From Bradyrhizobium sp. JYMT SZCCT0180 (GTDB taxonomy: Bacteria; Pseudomonadota; Alphaproteobacteria; Rhizobiales; Xanthobacteraceae): DNA of 64,000 nt. A program made the position numbers and the translations under genes. The notes below the pieces were generated by a model. That model worked only from the letters and a program-made list of their open reading frames with translations. It did not search any database and was not told where the DNA came from. Positions 18,872-27,449 of the stretch are shown piece by piece (position 1 is the stretch's first letter; every line of letters starts with the position of its first letter). The stretch lies in the NCBI RefSeq assembly GCF_018130165.1, contig NZ_JAFCLZ010000029.1, positions 1-64,000 on the forward strand. The letters are read 5' to 3'.

Positions 18872-21637
18872 CTACTCCGCTGCCGTCCGCAGCTCGGCCC
18901 TTTCGGCGCGCACCGCGCAGAACTTGAACTCGGGGATCTTGCCGAACGGGTCGAGCGCCGGGTTGGTCAAGAGGTTCGCTGCCGCCTCGGCGTAGCAGAA
19001 CGGCATGAACACCATGTTCTCCGGCACGTCACGGTCGGAGCGCACCTTGATCTCGACCGCGCCGCGGCGGGTTTCCAGCTTGATGAAATCGCCGGGCCAT
19101 ACGCTGAGGCGCCGCATATCCTTCGGCGACATGAACGCCACCGCCTCCGGCTCGATCTGGTCGAGCACATTGGAGCGGCGCGTCATCGAGCCGGTGTGCC
19201 AGTGTTCGAGCACGCGGCCGGTCGACAGCACCATCGGATACTCGCCGTCCGGCAGTTCGTCCGGCGGAATGACCTTGGCCGGCACGATCTTGCCGCGACC
19301 GCTCTCGGTCGGGAAGCCGGTGGTGAAGATGATCTCGTTGCCGGGCTTGTTCGGGTCATCCGCCGGATAGGTGACGGCGCCTTCACGGACCAGCCGCTCC
19401 CAGCTGATATTCTTGAGCGACGGCATCAGCTGCGCCATCTCGGTGTAGACGTCGCCGGGGCCCGAATAATTCCACGGCAGCCCCATACGCTTGCCGATCT
19501 CCTGGATGATCCAGAGATCCTGTTGCGCGTCGCCCGGCGGCTTGATCACCTGGCGCGCAAGCTGCACGCGGCGGTCAGTGTTGGTGAAGGAGCCGTCCTT
19601 TTCCGCAAAAGCCGAGGCCGGCAGGATGACATCGGCGTGGAATGCAGTCTCGGTGACGAAGAGGTCCTGCACCACGAGATGATCGAGCATGGCGAGCGCT
19701 CCGCGCGCATGCTGAAGATCGGGATCGGACATCGCGGGGTTTTCGCCCTCGATATACATGCCCTTGATCTCACCGGCGTGGATCGCGTTCATGATCTCCA
19801 CCACGGTCAGGCCGCGTACCGGGTCAAGCTCCTGGCTCCACAGCTTCTCGAAATTGCCGCGCATGTCGTCGCGGGAAACCGGCTGGTAGTCCGGCAGGAA
19901 CATCGGGATCAGGCCGGCGTCGGACGCGCCCTGCACGTTGTTCTGGCCGCGCAGCGGATGCAGGCCGGTGCCGGGACGGCCGACCTGTCCGGTGATCAGC
20001 GCCAGCGCGATCAGGCAGCGCGCATTGTCGGTGCCGTGGACATGCTGGCTGATGCCCATGCCCCAGAATATGATCGACGATTTGGCGCGCGCATAGGTCC
20101 GCGCCACCTCGCGCAAGGTTTGTGCCGGGATGCCGCAGATCGGCTCCATCTTCTCCGGCGTGAACTCCTTGATCTTTTCCTCGAGATCCTGAAAGCCCTC
20201 GGTGTAGCCCGCGATGTACTGATCGTCGGTCAGGCCTTCGGTGATGATCGTGTTGATCATCGCATTCAGCATGGCGACGTCGGAGCCGGGCTTGAACTGC
20301 AGATGTTTGGTCGCGTGGCGCGACAGCGTCTGCCGACGCGGATCCAGGACGAAGAGCTTCGCGCCCTTCTTCGCCGCGTTCTTGATGTAGGTTGCAGCGA
20401 CCGGGTGGTTGACGGTCGGATTTGCGCCGATCACGATGATGACTTCGGCGTCCATCGCCGCCGCGAACGGGGCCGACACCGCGCCGGAGCTCAGGCCTTC
20501 GAACAGCGCCGCCACTGACGATGCGTGGCACAGCCGCGTGCAGTGATCGACATTGTTGGAGCCGAAGCCGGTGCGCACCAGCTTCTGGAACAGATAGGCC
20601 TCTTCGTTGGAGCCTTTGGCGGAGCCGAAACCGGCCAGCGCCTTGACGCCCTGCTCGTCGCGGATCTTCACGAGACCGTTGGCGGCGATATCCAGCGCCT
20701 CTTCCCACGAGGCTTCGCGGAAATGCGTGAACGGATTGGCCGGATCGACCTGGTCGTTGGCATCCTTCTTCGCGTTCGGCAGCCGCACCAGCGGTTTGGT
20801 CAGGCGATGCGGGTGATGGATGTAGTCAAATCCAAAGCGGCCCTTGACGCAGAGCCGGTTGTGGTTGGCCGGGCCGTCACGGCCCTCGGCGTAAATGATC
20901 TTCTCGTCCTTGACCTGGTAGGTGACCTGGCAGCCGACGCCGCAGAACGGGCACAGCGAGTCGACTTCCTTGTCCGGATAGGTCACGCGGGTCTGGTTCT
21001 CGTCCAGCATCACCGACGGCATCAATGCGCCGGTCGGGCACGCCTGCACGCATTCGCCGCAGGCGACGCAGGTCGATTCCCCCATGGGATCGTCGAAGTC
21101 GAACACGATTTTCGACCCGTGACTGCGATAGGCCATGCCGATGACGTCATTGACCTGCACTTCGCGGCAGGCGCGTACACACAGGCCGCACTGGATGCAG
21201 GCGTCGAGATTGACGCTCATCGCGGGATGGCTGACGTCGCTTTCCCAGCGCTCGGCCGCGGGAAAACGGCTTTCGGTGACCTCGACCTTCTCGGCCCAAT
21301 GCCAGAATTTTGAGTCAGGATCGTGGGAGGTCTCGCGCGCCGGCTGGTCGGCGACCAAGAGCTCCATCACCATCTTCTGCGCTGCGACCGCGCGCGCGCT
21401 TTCGGATTTCACCTTCATGCCGACGGTAGGCGTGCGCTTGCAGGATGCCGCCAGCACGCGCTCGCCCTCGATCTCCACCATGCAGGCGCGGCAATTGCCG
21501 TCGGGCCGATAGTCCGGCGCGGGCGAATAGCACAGATGCGGGATTTCCTGGCCCTGGCGCTTTGCCACCTGCCAGATGGTTTCGCCTGCGTTGGCCTCGA
21601 CCTGCTTGCCGTCGAGTTCGAATTTGATCTTGGTCAT
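18872..21637 (-). CDS. fdsA: NAD-dependent formate dehydrogenase, alpha (catalytic) subunit
   Basis: 921-aa molybdoenzyme that oxidises formate to CO2. An N-terminal [2Fe-2S] domain has ligands Cys36, Cys49, Cys52 and Cys66. Two ferredoxin-type [4Fe-4S] motifs follow (CIQCGLC at 147-153 and CVACGEC at 190-196), then CPFCGVGC (229-236) at the start of the Mo-bis-MGD domain. The active-site Cys370-His371 lies in HCTRLCHASSVA, so it is a Cys rather than Sec enzyme. The C-terminal molybdopterin-binding domain spans about 790-900. The start overlaps the fdsB stop by four bases. Electrons pass to the NADH-forming FdsB. Confidence 0.96.
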   Translation of the reverse strand: MTKIKFELDGKQVEANAGETIWQVAKRQGQEIPHLCYSPAPDYRPDGNCRACMVEIEGERVLAASCKRTPTVGMKVKSESARAVAAQKMVMELLVADQPARETSHDPDSKFWHWAEKVEVTESRFPAAERWESDVSHPAMSVNLDACIQCGLCVRACREVQVNDVIGMAYRSHGSKIVFDFDDPMGESTCVACGECVQACPTGALMPSVMLDENQTRVTYPDKEVDSLCPFCGVGCQVTYQVKDEKIIYAEGRDGPANHNRLCVKGRFGFDYIHHPHRLTKPLVRLPNAKKDANDQVDPANPFTHFREASWEEALDIAANGLVKIRDEQGVKALAGFGSAKGSNEEAYLFQKLVRTGFGSNNVDHCTRLCHASSVAALFEGLSSGAVSAPFAAAMDAEVIIVIGANPTVNHPVAATYIKNAAKKGAKLFVLDPRRQTLSRHATKHLQFKPGSDVAMLNAMINTIITEGLTDDQYIAGYTEGFQDLEEKIKEFTPEKMEPICGIPAQTLREVARTYARAKSSIIFWGMGISQHVHGTDNARCLIALALITGQVGRPGTGLHPLRGQNNVQGASDAGLIPMFLPDYQPVSRDDMRGNFEKLWSQELDPVRGLTVVEIMNAIHAGEIKGMYIEGENPAMSDPDLQHARGALAMLDHLVVQDLFVTETAFHADVILPASAFAEKDGSFTNTDRRVQLARQVIKPPGDAQQDLWIIQEIGKRMGLPWNYSGPGDVYTEMAQLMPSLKNISWERLVREGAVTYPADDPNKPGNEIIFTTGFPTESGRGKIVPAKVIPPDELPDGEYPMVLSTGRVLEHWHTGSMTRRSNVLDQIEPEAVAFMSPKDMRRLSVWPGDFIKLETRRGAVEIKVRSDRDVPENMVFMPFCYAEAAANLLTNPALDPFGKIPEFKFCAVRAERAELRTAAE

Positions 21638-23343
21638 TCCGCGGCTTCTTTCGGCACGAATTCTTCCGGAAAATATTTAATCACTGACGTCAGGGGATTC
21701 GAGGCCGCCTGCCCGAGCCCGCAGATCGAGGCATCGCGCATCGCCTGGCTCAACTGGTCGAGCAGTTCGCGGTTCCAGACCGGGCGTTCCATCAGGATCG
21801 CCGCCTTCTGGGTGCCTACCCGGCACGGCGTGCACTGGCCGCAGCTCTCATCCTCGAAGAAGCGCATCAGGTTCAGCGCCGCGCCCCGTACGCTATCGTG
21901 TTCGGACAGGATCACGACCGCGGCCGAGCCGATGAAGCAGCCGTATTTTTCCAGCGTGCCGAAATCGAGCGGGATGTTGTCCATCGACGCCGGCAGGATG
22001 CCGCCGGACGCGCCGCCCGGCAGATAGGCGTGGAACGTATGTCCGTCCGCCATGCCGCCGCAGAACTCGTCGATCAGCTCGCGCACGGTGACACCCGCAG
22101 GCGCCAGCTTCATGCCGGGGTTCTTGACGCGGCCCGACACCGAATAGCTGCGCAGGCCGTGGCGGTCGTTGCGGCCGTTGCCCTTCCACCAATCCGCGCC
22201 CTTCTCGACGATGTCGCGCACCCACCACAGCGTCTCGATATTGTTGATCAGCGTCGGCAGGCCGAACAGGCCGACCTGGAACGGATATGGCGGCTTGTGG
22301 CGGGGCAGCCCGCGCTTGCCCTCGATGCTTTCGAGCAGTGAGGATTCCTCACCGCAGATATAGGCGCCGGCGCCGCGGCGCATATGCAATACCGGACCGC
22401 CCGGCGGCAGTTTGGCGATCTCGCGTTCGAGAATTTCGCGCGAGGCCGGATATTCGTCGCGCAGGTAAATGTAGACATCGGTCGCCTCGACCACATGCGC
22501 GCCGATCAGCATGCCTTCGAGGAAGCGGTGCGGGTCGGTCTCGAGGTAAAAGCGATCCTTGAAGGTGCCGGGCTCACCCTCGTCGCCATTGATCGCCATC
22601 AGCCGCGGGCCGGGCTCGCCGAGCACCGCGCGCCATTTGCGCCCCGTCGGGAAGCCGGCGCCGCCGAGCCCGCGCAGCGAGGCGTCGTCGAGCGATTTGA
22701 GCAAATCTTCCTTTGAAAGCGCGCCAGAGCGCAAGCGATTGAGCAGCGCGTAACCGCCGCCGGCGACATAGGCGTCGTAGCCGACATACTCAGGCAGATG
22801 CGCATGCGTCTCGCCGCCCTTCGCCGCGGCGAGCACGCTTGCAGTGGTGGCATGGTCGACAAAGTGATGGCCGACTTCGGCCGCGGGCGCGGTGTCGCAG
22901 CGACCGACGCAGGGCGCGCGCACCACGCGAATGCCGGGGCCGGCGCTGTCCTGCAATTCATGCAACAGTTTTTCCGCGCCCAGCATCGCGCAGGTCAGCG
23001 AATCGCAGACGCGAATGGTCAGCGGCGCAACATCCGGCTCGCCTTCCTTCACGATATCGAAATGCGCGTAGAAGGTTGCGGTCTCGAACACTTCGGCAAA
23101 CGACAGCTTCATCTCGTCCGCGAGGGCTGCGAGATGGCCTGCGGAAATCTGGTGATACGTGTCCTGGATCAGATGCAGATGTTCGATCAAGAGATCGCGC
23201 TGCCGCGACCGGTCGCCGAGCAGCTGTTCAATCTCGTGCGCGGCGGTCGGATCAACCTGGCGGCCCTTCGGCGTCGCCTTGGCCCGCTTCCGCCCGGCGC
23301 CGGGATGCTCGAACGAGCGCACTTTCTGCACGTCTTGAACCAT
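21634..23343 (-). CDS. fdsB: Formate dehydrogenase beta subunit, NuoE-NuoF fusion
   Basis: 569-aa fusion. Residues 1-160 are NuoE-like with the [2Fe-2S] ligand pattern Cys113-x4-Cys118 and Cys145-x3-Cys149. The rest is NuoF-like: the FMN/NADH site GLGGAGFPTGRKW, GAGAYICGEESSLLESIEG, and a C-terminal [4Fe-4S] motif ESCGQCTPCRVG. The FdsG and FdsB functions of other organisms are therefore on one chain, and no separate fdsG is present. It transfers electrons from FdsA to NAD+. It is the first gene of fdsB-fdsA. Confidence 0.95.
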   Translation of the reverse strand: MVQDVQKVRSFEHPGAGRKRAKATPKGRQVDPTAAHEIEQLLGDRSRQRDLLIEHLHLIQDTYHQISAGHLAALADEMKLSFAEVFETATFYAHFDIVKEGEPDVAPLTIRVCDSLTCAMLGAEKLLHELQDSAGPGIRVVRAPCVGRCDTAPAAEVGHHFVDHATTASVLAAAKGGETHAHLPEYVGYDAYVAGGGYALLNRLRSGALSKEDLLKSLDDASLRGLGGAGFPTGRKWRAVLGEPGPRLMAINGDEGEPGTFKDRFYLETDPHRFLEGMLIGAHVVEATDVYIYLRDEYPASREILEREIAKLPPGGPVLHMRRGAGAYICGEESSLLESIEGKRGLPRHKPPYPFQVGLFGLPTLINNIETLWWVRDIVEKGADWWKGNGRNDRHGLRSYSVSGRVKNPGMKLAPAGVTVRELIDEFCGGMADGHTFHAYLPGGASGGILPASMDNIPLDFGTLEKYGCFIGSAAVVILSEHDSVRGAALNLMRFFEDESCGQCTPCRVGTQKAAILMERPVWNRELLDQLSQAMRDASICGLGQAASNPLTSVIKYFPEEFVPKEAAE

Positions 23344-23391
23344 GGAAAACGTCTCGTTCCTGCCTGTATGTTTCCGCGATCATAATTCGTG

Positions 23392-23406
23392 GCATGCCAG
23401 ATGCCA
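23392..23406 (-). promoter_or_regulatory. Possible sigma-54 promoter of fdsBA
   Basis: On the minus strand the sequence TGGCATCTGGCATGC has GG and GC dinucleotides ten bases apart, the spacing of a -24/-12 promoter, 49 bases before the fdsB ATG. The -12 part (ATGC) is weak. The same bases also form a TGGCAT/ATGCCA hairpin, so the match may be fortuitous. Confidence 0.25.
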
Positions 23407-23627
23407 AGAGAATTGTCGCGTTTTGATAAGCATTTAAGGCGACACGCAATGGCGCGGCGGTACTCTTCTCCGCCCAAAGGCACCCCTCCTGTCGGAGCAG
23501 CCGTTGCCGATCAGCGGATGAGAACTGGAATCGATCTAAAGATCAATAAAGCTGTCTCATGATGCGATAGGGAATACGCATCGATTTGGTTTTGCAATCG
23601 GTCGATACGAATTCAAAATGACTCGTC

Positions 23628-23864
23628 CTAGTTTCCGCCGTTCGCCTTTTCGATCAGAAACACGATGCGGGTCTCCGCGCGCTCCGTGATCTCGACCTTG
23701 TCGCCGGTTTCGCGGATCAGATTCGGGATATCGATCACCGACAGCGGATCGGTGCAGTGGACTTCAAGCCGTTCGCCGGGCTTGACCGATTTGAGCGCCT
23801 TGCGCGTCTTCAGCGCCGGCAGCGGGCATTTGAGACCGGTGAGATCGAGCTTTGTCGTAGTCAT
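23628..23864 (-). CDS. tusA: TusA/SirA-family sulfur carrier
   Basis: 78-aa protein with the diagnostic LKCPLPAL motif, Cys13 being the persulfide-carrying residue, followed by the two-strand/two-helix TusA pattern. TusA-like proteins relay sulfur for tRNA thiolation and, with FdhD, for sulfuration of the Mo cofactor of formate dehydrogenase. Its place between moeA and fdsB suggests the second role (inference). It follows moeA by 42 bp; 284 bases without a gene separate it from fdsB. Confidence 0.93.
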   Translation of the reverse strand: MTTTKLDLTGLKCPLPALKTRKALKSVKPGERLEVHCTDPLSVIDIPNLIRETGDKVEITERAETRIVFLIEKANGGN

Positions 23865-23906
23865 GCCGGGAACATGGCGAAGCGGATGCGCATCGTCAAT
23901 GCGCCA

Positions 23907-25160
23907 TCAGATCAGGCTTGCATAGGACAGGAAGCCGACGGTCTGGCCAGGCGCGACAAGCGTGATCTCTTCGCCGAGTTCGACCAGCCCGTCGGTGTCG
24001 ACCAGCGATGACAACAGCCCCGCCCCTTCGCGCGGAAATTTTATCGCCTCGAGCGCGCCATCCCCGGCCTTGCGCAGGGTGACGCGGACATATTCGCGGC
24101 GGGCGATTTTCTTCTTGTACGCGAAGGCGGCGCGAACCGGCATCGGCACCAGCTTCTGTTGCCGCGCGCCTGACAAAGCAAAAATGGTCGGCCGCACCAC
24201 GTGAGCGAAGGTGACAAAACTCGCCACCGGATTGCCCGGCAGGCCGATGAACGGCGTACCGCCGATGATCCCCATCGCCACGGGGCGCCCCGGCTTGATC
24301 GCCATTCGCCACAGTACGAGCGAACCTACGCTTTCGACGCTGGCCTTGACGTGATCTTCTTCGCCGGTCGATACGCCGCCGGTGGTGAGGATCAGATCAT
24401 GGGCGCCGGCAACCTTTTGCAGCGCGGCAGCGAGCGCGGTGGGTTCGTCCCTGATAATGCCGAGGTCGCTGACCTCGCAGCCGAGCCGCGCCAGCATCGC
24501 CATCAGCATGAAACGGTTTGAATCGAACAGCTGCGCCGCCGCGCGTAGCTCGCCCGGCGACACCAGCTCATTGCCGGTGGAGAACACCGCGACGCGGATG
24601 CGCCTGTTGACGCCAAGTTCGGTCAGGCCGAATGCGGCTGCCAGCGCCACATCCTGCGGCCGCAGCCTTTGTCCGGCCTTCAACGCTGCGTGGCCTGACG
24701 GGATATCCTCGCCCGCGGGACGTACATTGGCGCCGGGCTTCAGCCCGGCCGGAAGCACCACCTTGCCGTCCTCAACGCGAACATCTTCCTGCATGAACAC
24801 GGTGTCGGCGCCGTCGGGCATCGGTGCACCCGTGAAGATGCGCACCGCCTCGCCCGGCTTGATCGGCGCGGAAGCGGAAGCGCCGGCCTGCACGCGGCCG
24901 GACACCGCAAACGCCTGCTCCTTGTCTTTGGGCAGATCGCGGCTCGACACCGCGTAGCCGTCGACGGCGGAATTGGTGAAAGGCGGCAGCGGCAGCGGCG
25001 CCGAAACATCCTTCGCGAGCACGCGTCCATCGGCATTGGCGAGCGCGACGGTCTCGACCTCCTGCACGGCCGTGACCCGCGCAGCGATGATGCCGACGGC
25101 CTCATCGACCGACATCATCGGACCGCCGAAGGCAAAGCAATCGTCGGACAATTGCGCCAT
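23907..25160 (-). CDS. moeA: MoeA molybdopterin molybdotransferase
   Basis: 417-aa MoeA of usual length with the four-domain layout. Family landmarks include PPFTNSAVDGYAV, GEAVRIFTGAPMPDGADTV, STGNELV, TTGGVSTGEEDH and GLPGNPVASFVTF. It inserts molybdate into adenylated molybdopterin. It begins 6 bp after mobB, so mobB-moeA-tusA forms a leftward operon serving the adjacent formate dehydrogenase. This is the most canonical of the three moeA-family genes in the window. Confidence 0.95.
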   Translation of the reverse strand: MAQLSDDCFAFGGPMMSVDEAVGIIAARVTAVQEVETVALANADGRVLAKDVSAPLPLPPFTNSAVDGYAVSSRDLPKDKEQAFAVSGRVQAGASASAPIKPGEAVRIFTGAPMPDGADTVFMQEDVRVEDGKVVLPAGLKPGANVRPAGEDIPSGHAALKAGQRLRPQDVALAAAFGLTELGVNRRIRVAVFSTGNELVSPGELRAAAQLFDSNRFMLMAMLARLGCEVSDLGIIRDEPTALAAALQKVAGAHDLILTTGGVSTGEEDHVKASVESVGSLVLWRMAIKPGRPVAMGIIGGTPFIGLPGNPVASFVTFAHVVRPTIFALSGARQQKLVPMPVRAAFAYKKKIARREYVRVTLRKAGDGALEAIKFPREGAGLLSSLVDTDGLVELGEEITLVAPGQTVGFLSYASLI

Positions 25161-25166
25161 CGCGAA

Positions 25167-25694
25167 TTAGCTCTCCGCTTCGCTCTTTGCCAGCACCTCT
25201 TCGACCGATATCGCCGAGCGCAGCATCATCGCGGCAATCGCCTCGATATCATCGAGATGGGCGGTGGGAAGCCTGGTTTCAACCGCGGTATCGGTGGCGA
25301 GGCCGACCACGCCGGGATCATCGGGGAACAGAAACGGCTTGCCGTTGGCGGCGCGGAAAACCTCGATCTTGCGGTGCGGCTCGCGCTTGAAACCCTCGAT
25401 GACGACGAGATCGACCCGCGACATCCGGGCCAGCAGTTCCGGCAGACGCGGCTCTTCGGCGCCGCGCAATTCATGCATCAGGGCCCAGCGCCGCGCGGAA
25501 GACACCAGAACTTCGGTGGCGCCGGCCTCGCGATGCCGCCAGGAATCCTTGCCGGGAATATCGACGTCGAAGGCATGATGGGCGTGCTTGATCACGGAAA
25601 CCCGCAGGCCGTCTTTCAGCAAATGCGGGATCACCCGCGCCAGCAAGGTGGTCTTGCCGGCGCCGCTCCACCCCGCGAGGCCAATCACTTTCAT
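25167..25694 (-). CDS. mobB: MobB, molybdopterin-guanine dinucleotide accessory GTPase
   Basis: 175-aa P-loop protein. The Walker A motif is GWSGAGKTTL (8-17), followed by SVIKHAHHAFDVD and the HREAGA segment typical of MobB. It binds GTP and assists MobA in making the MGD form of the cofactor needed by FdsA. It is divergent from fdhD across a 93-bp region that contains an inverted repeat. Confidence 0.94.
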   Translation of the reverse strand: MKVIGLAGWSGAGKTTLLARVIPHLLKDGLRVSVIKHAHHAFDVDIPGKDSWRHREAGATEVLVSSARRWALMHELRGAEEPRLPELLARMSRVDLVVIEGFKREPHRKIEVFRAANGKPFLFPDDPGVVGLATDTAVETRLPTAHLDDIEAIAAMMLRSAISVEEVLAKSEAES

Positions 25695-25759
25695 TGCATT
25701 CTCCGCAGCCCTAGCCGGAACCGGGCTGGGCTTTCTCCTGACGTGCTTTATATCGGGTG

Positions 25760-25783
25760 GCAGGTAAAGTCATGCTAACCTGC
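25760..25783. promoter_or_regulatory. Inverted repeat between mobB and fdhD
   Basis: Arms GCAGGT (25760-25765) and ACCTGC (25778-25783) lie 12 bases apart, just before the fdhD start. This is a candidate operator for co-regulation of the divergent Mo-cofactor genes; no known regulator motif was recognised. Confidence 0.3.
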
Positions 25784-25787
25784 GGAA

Positions 25788-26678
25788 ATGATGAAGATCG
25801 ACAAAGCCCCCGTCCCCCTGATCGTGCCCAATCCTGATGATCCCAGGCTGACCGAGCGCGTCACCGGGACCGACCAGACCGGCGCCACGGTGGAAATCAG
25901 GGTGCCGGTGGAGCGGCCGCTGACGCTGTACCTGAACGCGCAGGAGATCGTCACCATGATGACGATCGGCGACTATCCGGAATACCTCGCGCTCGGGTAT
26001 CTCCTGAACCAGAACATGCTGAAATACGACGACGTCGTCACCGAGGTCGAATATGACGACGACCTGCAGGTGGTGGTGGTGCGCACCGAGCATCACACCA
26101 ATTTCGAGGCCAAGCTGAAGAAGCGCACGCAGACCTCGGGCTGCGCGCAGGGCACCGCGTTCGGCGACCTGCTGGAGGCCGTGGAAAGCGTCGCACTGCC
26201 GAAGGCGGAGCTGCGTACCTCCTGGCTCTACGAGATGACGCATGCGATCAACACCATGCCCTCGCTCTATCTCGAGGCCGGCGCGATCCATGGCTGCGTG
26301 CTGTGCAAGCAAGGCACGCCGGTCTGCTACACCGAGGATGTCGGCCGCCATAACGCCGTCGACAAGATCGCGGGCTGGATCTATCGCCACGGCGTCGATC
26401 CCGGCGACAAGATTCTCTACACCACGGGACGGCTGACCTCCGAAATGGTGATCAAGACGGTGCGGATGGGAATTCCCATCCTGGTGTCGCGCTCGGGTTT
26501 TACCGCATGGGGCGTCGAGCTGGCGCGGCAGGTCGGGCTGACGCTGGTCGGGCGCACGCGCGGCAAACGCTTCATCGCGCTGTCAGGCCAGGAGCGCATC
26601 GTGTTCGACCAGAACCTTGCCTTTGTCGAAGAGGAATCGGCGCGGCACAAGCGCAAGGGCGAAGACCGTGACGACTGA
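25788..26678 (+). CDS. fdhD: FdhD/FdsC formate dehydrogenase sulfurtransferase
   Basis: 296-aa FdhD-family protein required for formate dehydrogenase activity by adding sulfur to the bis-MGD cofactor. Recognisable segments are the nucleotide/cofactor-binding stretch EDVGRHNAVDKIAGW and TTGRLTSEMVIK. At the usual CxxC loop the sequence is TSGCAQGT with a single Cys119, unlike the pair in E. coli FdhD. Tandem Met codons open the frame. mobA starts 10 bases before its end. Confidence 0.93.
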   Translation: MMKIDKAPVPLIVPNPDDPRLTERVTGTDQTGATVEIRVPVERPLTLYLNAQEIVTMMTIGDYPEYLALGYLLNQNMLKYDDVVTEVEYDDDLQVVVVRTEHHTNFEAKLKKRTQTSGCAQGTAFGDLLEAVESVALPKAELRTSWLYEMTHAINTMPSLYLEAGAIHGCVLCKQGTPVCYTEDVGRHNAVDKIAGWIYRHGVDPGDKILYTTGRLTSEMVIKTVRMGIPILVSRSGFTAWGVELARQVGLTLVGRTRGKRFIALSGQERIVFDQNLAFVEEESARHKRKGEDRDD

Positions 26679-27291
26679 ACTAATCCCAGGCGTGCTGCTT
26701 GCAGGCGGCCTGGCGCGGCGGATGGGCGGCGGCGACAAGCCGATGCGCACCATCGGGGGCCGCACCATCCTCGACCGCGTCATCACGCGGCTGAAGCCGC
26801 AATGCGATGGCCTCATTCTCAACGCCAACGGCGATCCCGCGCGCTTTGCGGCGTTCGGCCTGCCTGTCATCGCGGACGGCGTCGCCGATTTTCCCGGTCC
26901 GCTGGCCGGCATTCTGGCGGCGCTGGATTGGGCCGCGGCCAACCGGCCGGAGGTCAAGTGGGTGCTAAGTGCCGCGGCGGACTGCCCGTTCCTGCCGCGC
27001 GATCTCGTGGTGCGTCTCGTTGCGGCGCTACGCGACGAGAACGCAGAGCTTGCGGTCGCCGCATCCGACGGCCAGTCGCATCCGGTGATCGGCCTGTGGA
27101 GCGTGGCGTTGCGCGAACAACTCCGCCACGCGCTGGTCGTAGAAGACGTCAGGAAGATCGACCGCTGGACCGCGCGCTACAGGCTCGCCACGGTGACCTG
27201 GCCAGTCGAACCGCTCGACCCGTTCTTCAATGCCAACACTATGGATGACATTGCGGAAGCGGACCGGCTGGCGGCGCTGGATGGGGGTTGA
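26668..27291 (+). CDS. mobA: MobA molybdenum cofactor guanylyltransferase
   Basis: About 207 aa from a GTG that overlaps the end of fdhD. The nucleotidyltransferase signature LAGGLARRMGGGDKPMRTIGG is at the N-terminus; an acidic metal site is in AADCPFLP, and the C-terminus contains FFNANTMDDI. It transfers GMP to Mo-molybdopterin to give MGD. The frame is open to 26617, but that extension lies inside fdhD, so the short start is preferred. Confidence 0.93.
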   Translation: MTTELIPGVLLAGGLARRMGGGDKPMRTIGGRTILDRVITRLKPQCDGLILNANGDPARFAAFGLPVIADGVADFPGPLAGILAALDWAAANRPEVKWVLSAAADCPFLPRDLVVRLVAALRDENAELAVAASDGQSHPVIGLWSVALREQLRHALVVEDVRKIDRWTARYRLATVTWPVEPLDPFFNANTMDDIAEADRLAALDGG

Positions 27292-27449
27292 GCGTGCCCC
27301 GGATGCTGCGCAGCACGAAGTGATGCGCTGCTGATCCGGGGCCCATCCATCACTAAGTCGCGGCGGCGATGGGTCCCGGCTCTGCGGAGCAGCGCGAGAT
27401 GCGCTGCACCGCGTCCGGGACACGATCGGAGTTCACGCCCCCCGCAAAT
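27292..27449. repeat. Dispersed repeat between convergent mobA and flavin hydroxylase
   Basis: GC-rich intergenic block with two palindromic parts (CCCCGGAT...ATCCGGGG at about 27297-27340 and a GGGTCCCGGCTCT/CGTCCGGGAC part at about 27369-27421). It is of the dispersed type common in this group and again sits at converging 3' ends, but belongs to a different family from the CGTCATG repeats. Confidence 0.6.

Noticed and set aside
18800..20518. Long open frame opposite fdsA
   Set aside because: It overlaps the catalytic gene on the opposite strand and reads as His/Arg/Asp-rich low-complexity sequence.
23525..23550. FixK/FNR-type box upstream of fdsB
   Set aside because: The dyad GATCTAAAGATC has the wrong spacing for TTGAT-N4-ATCAA and lies far from the start.
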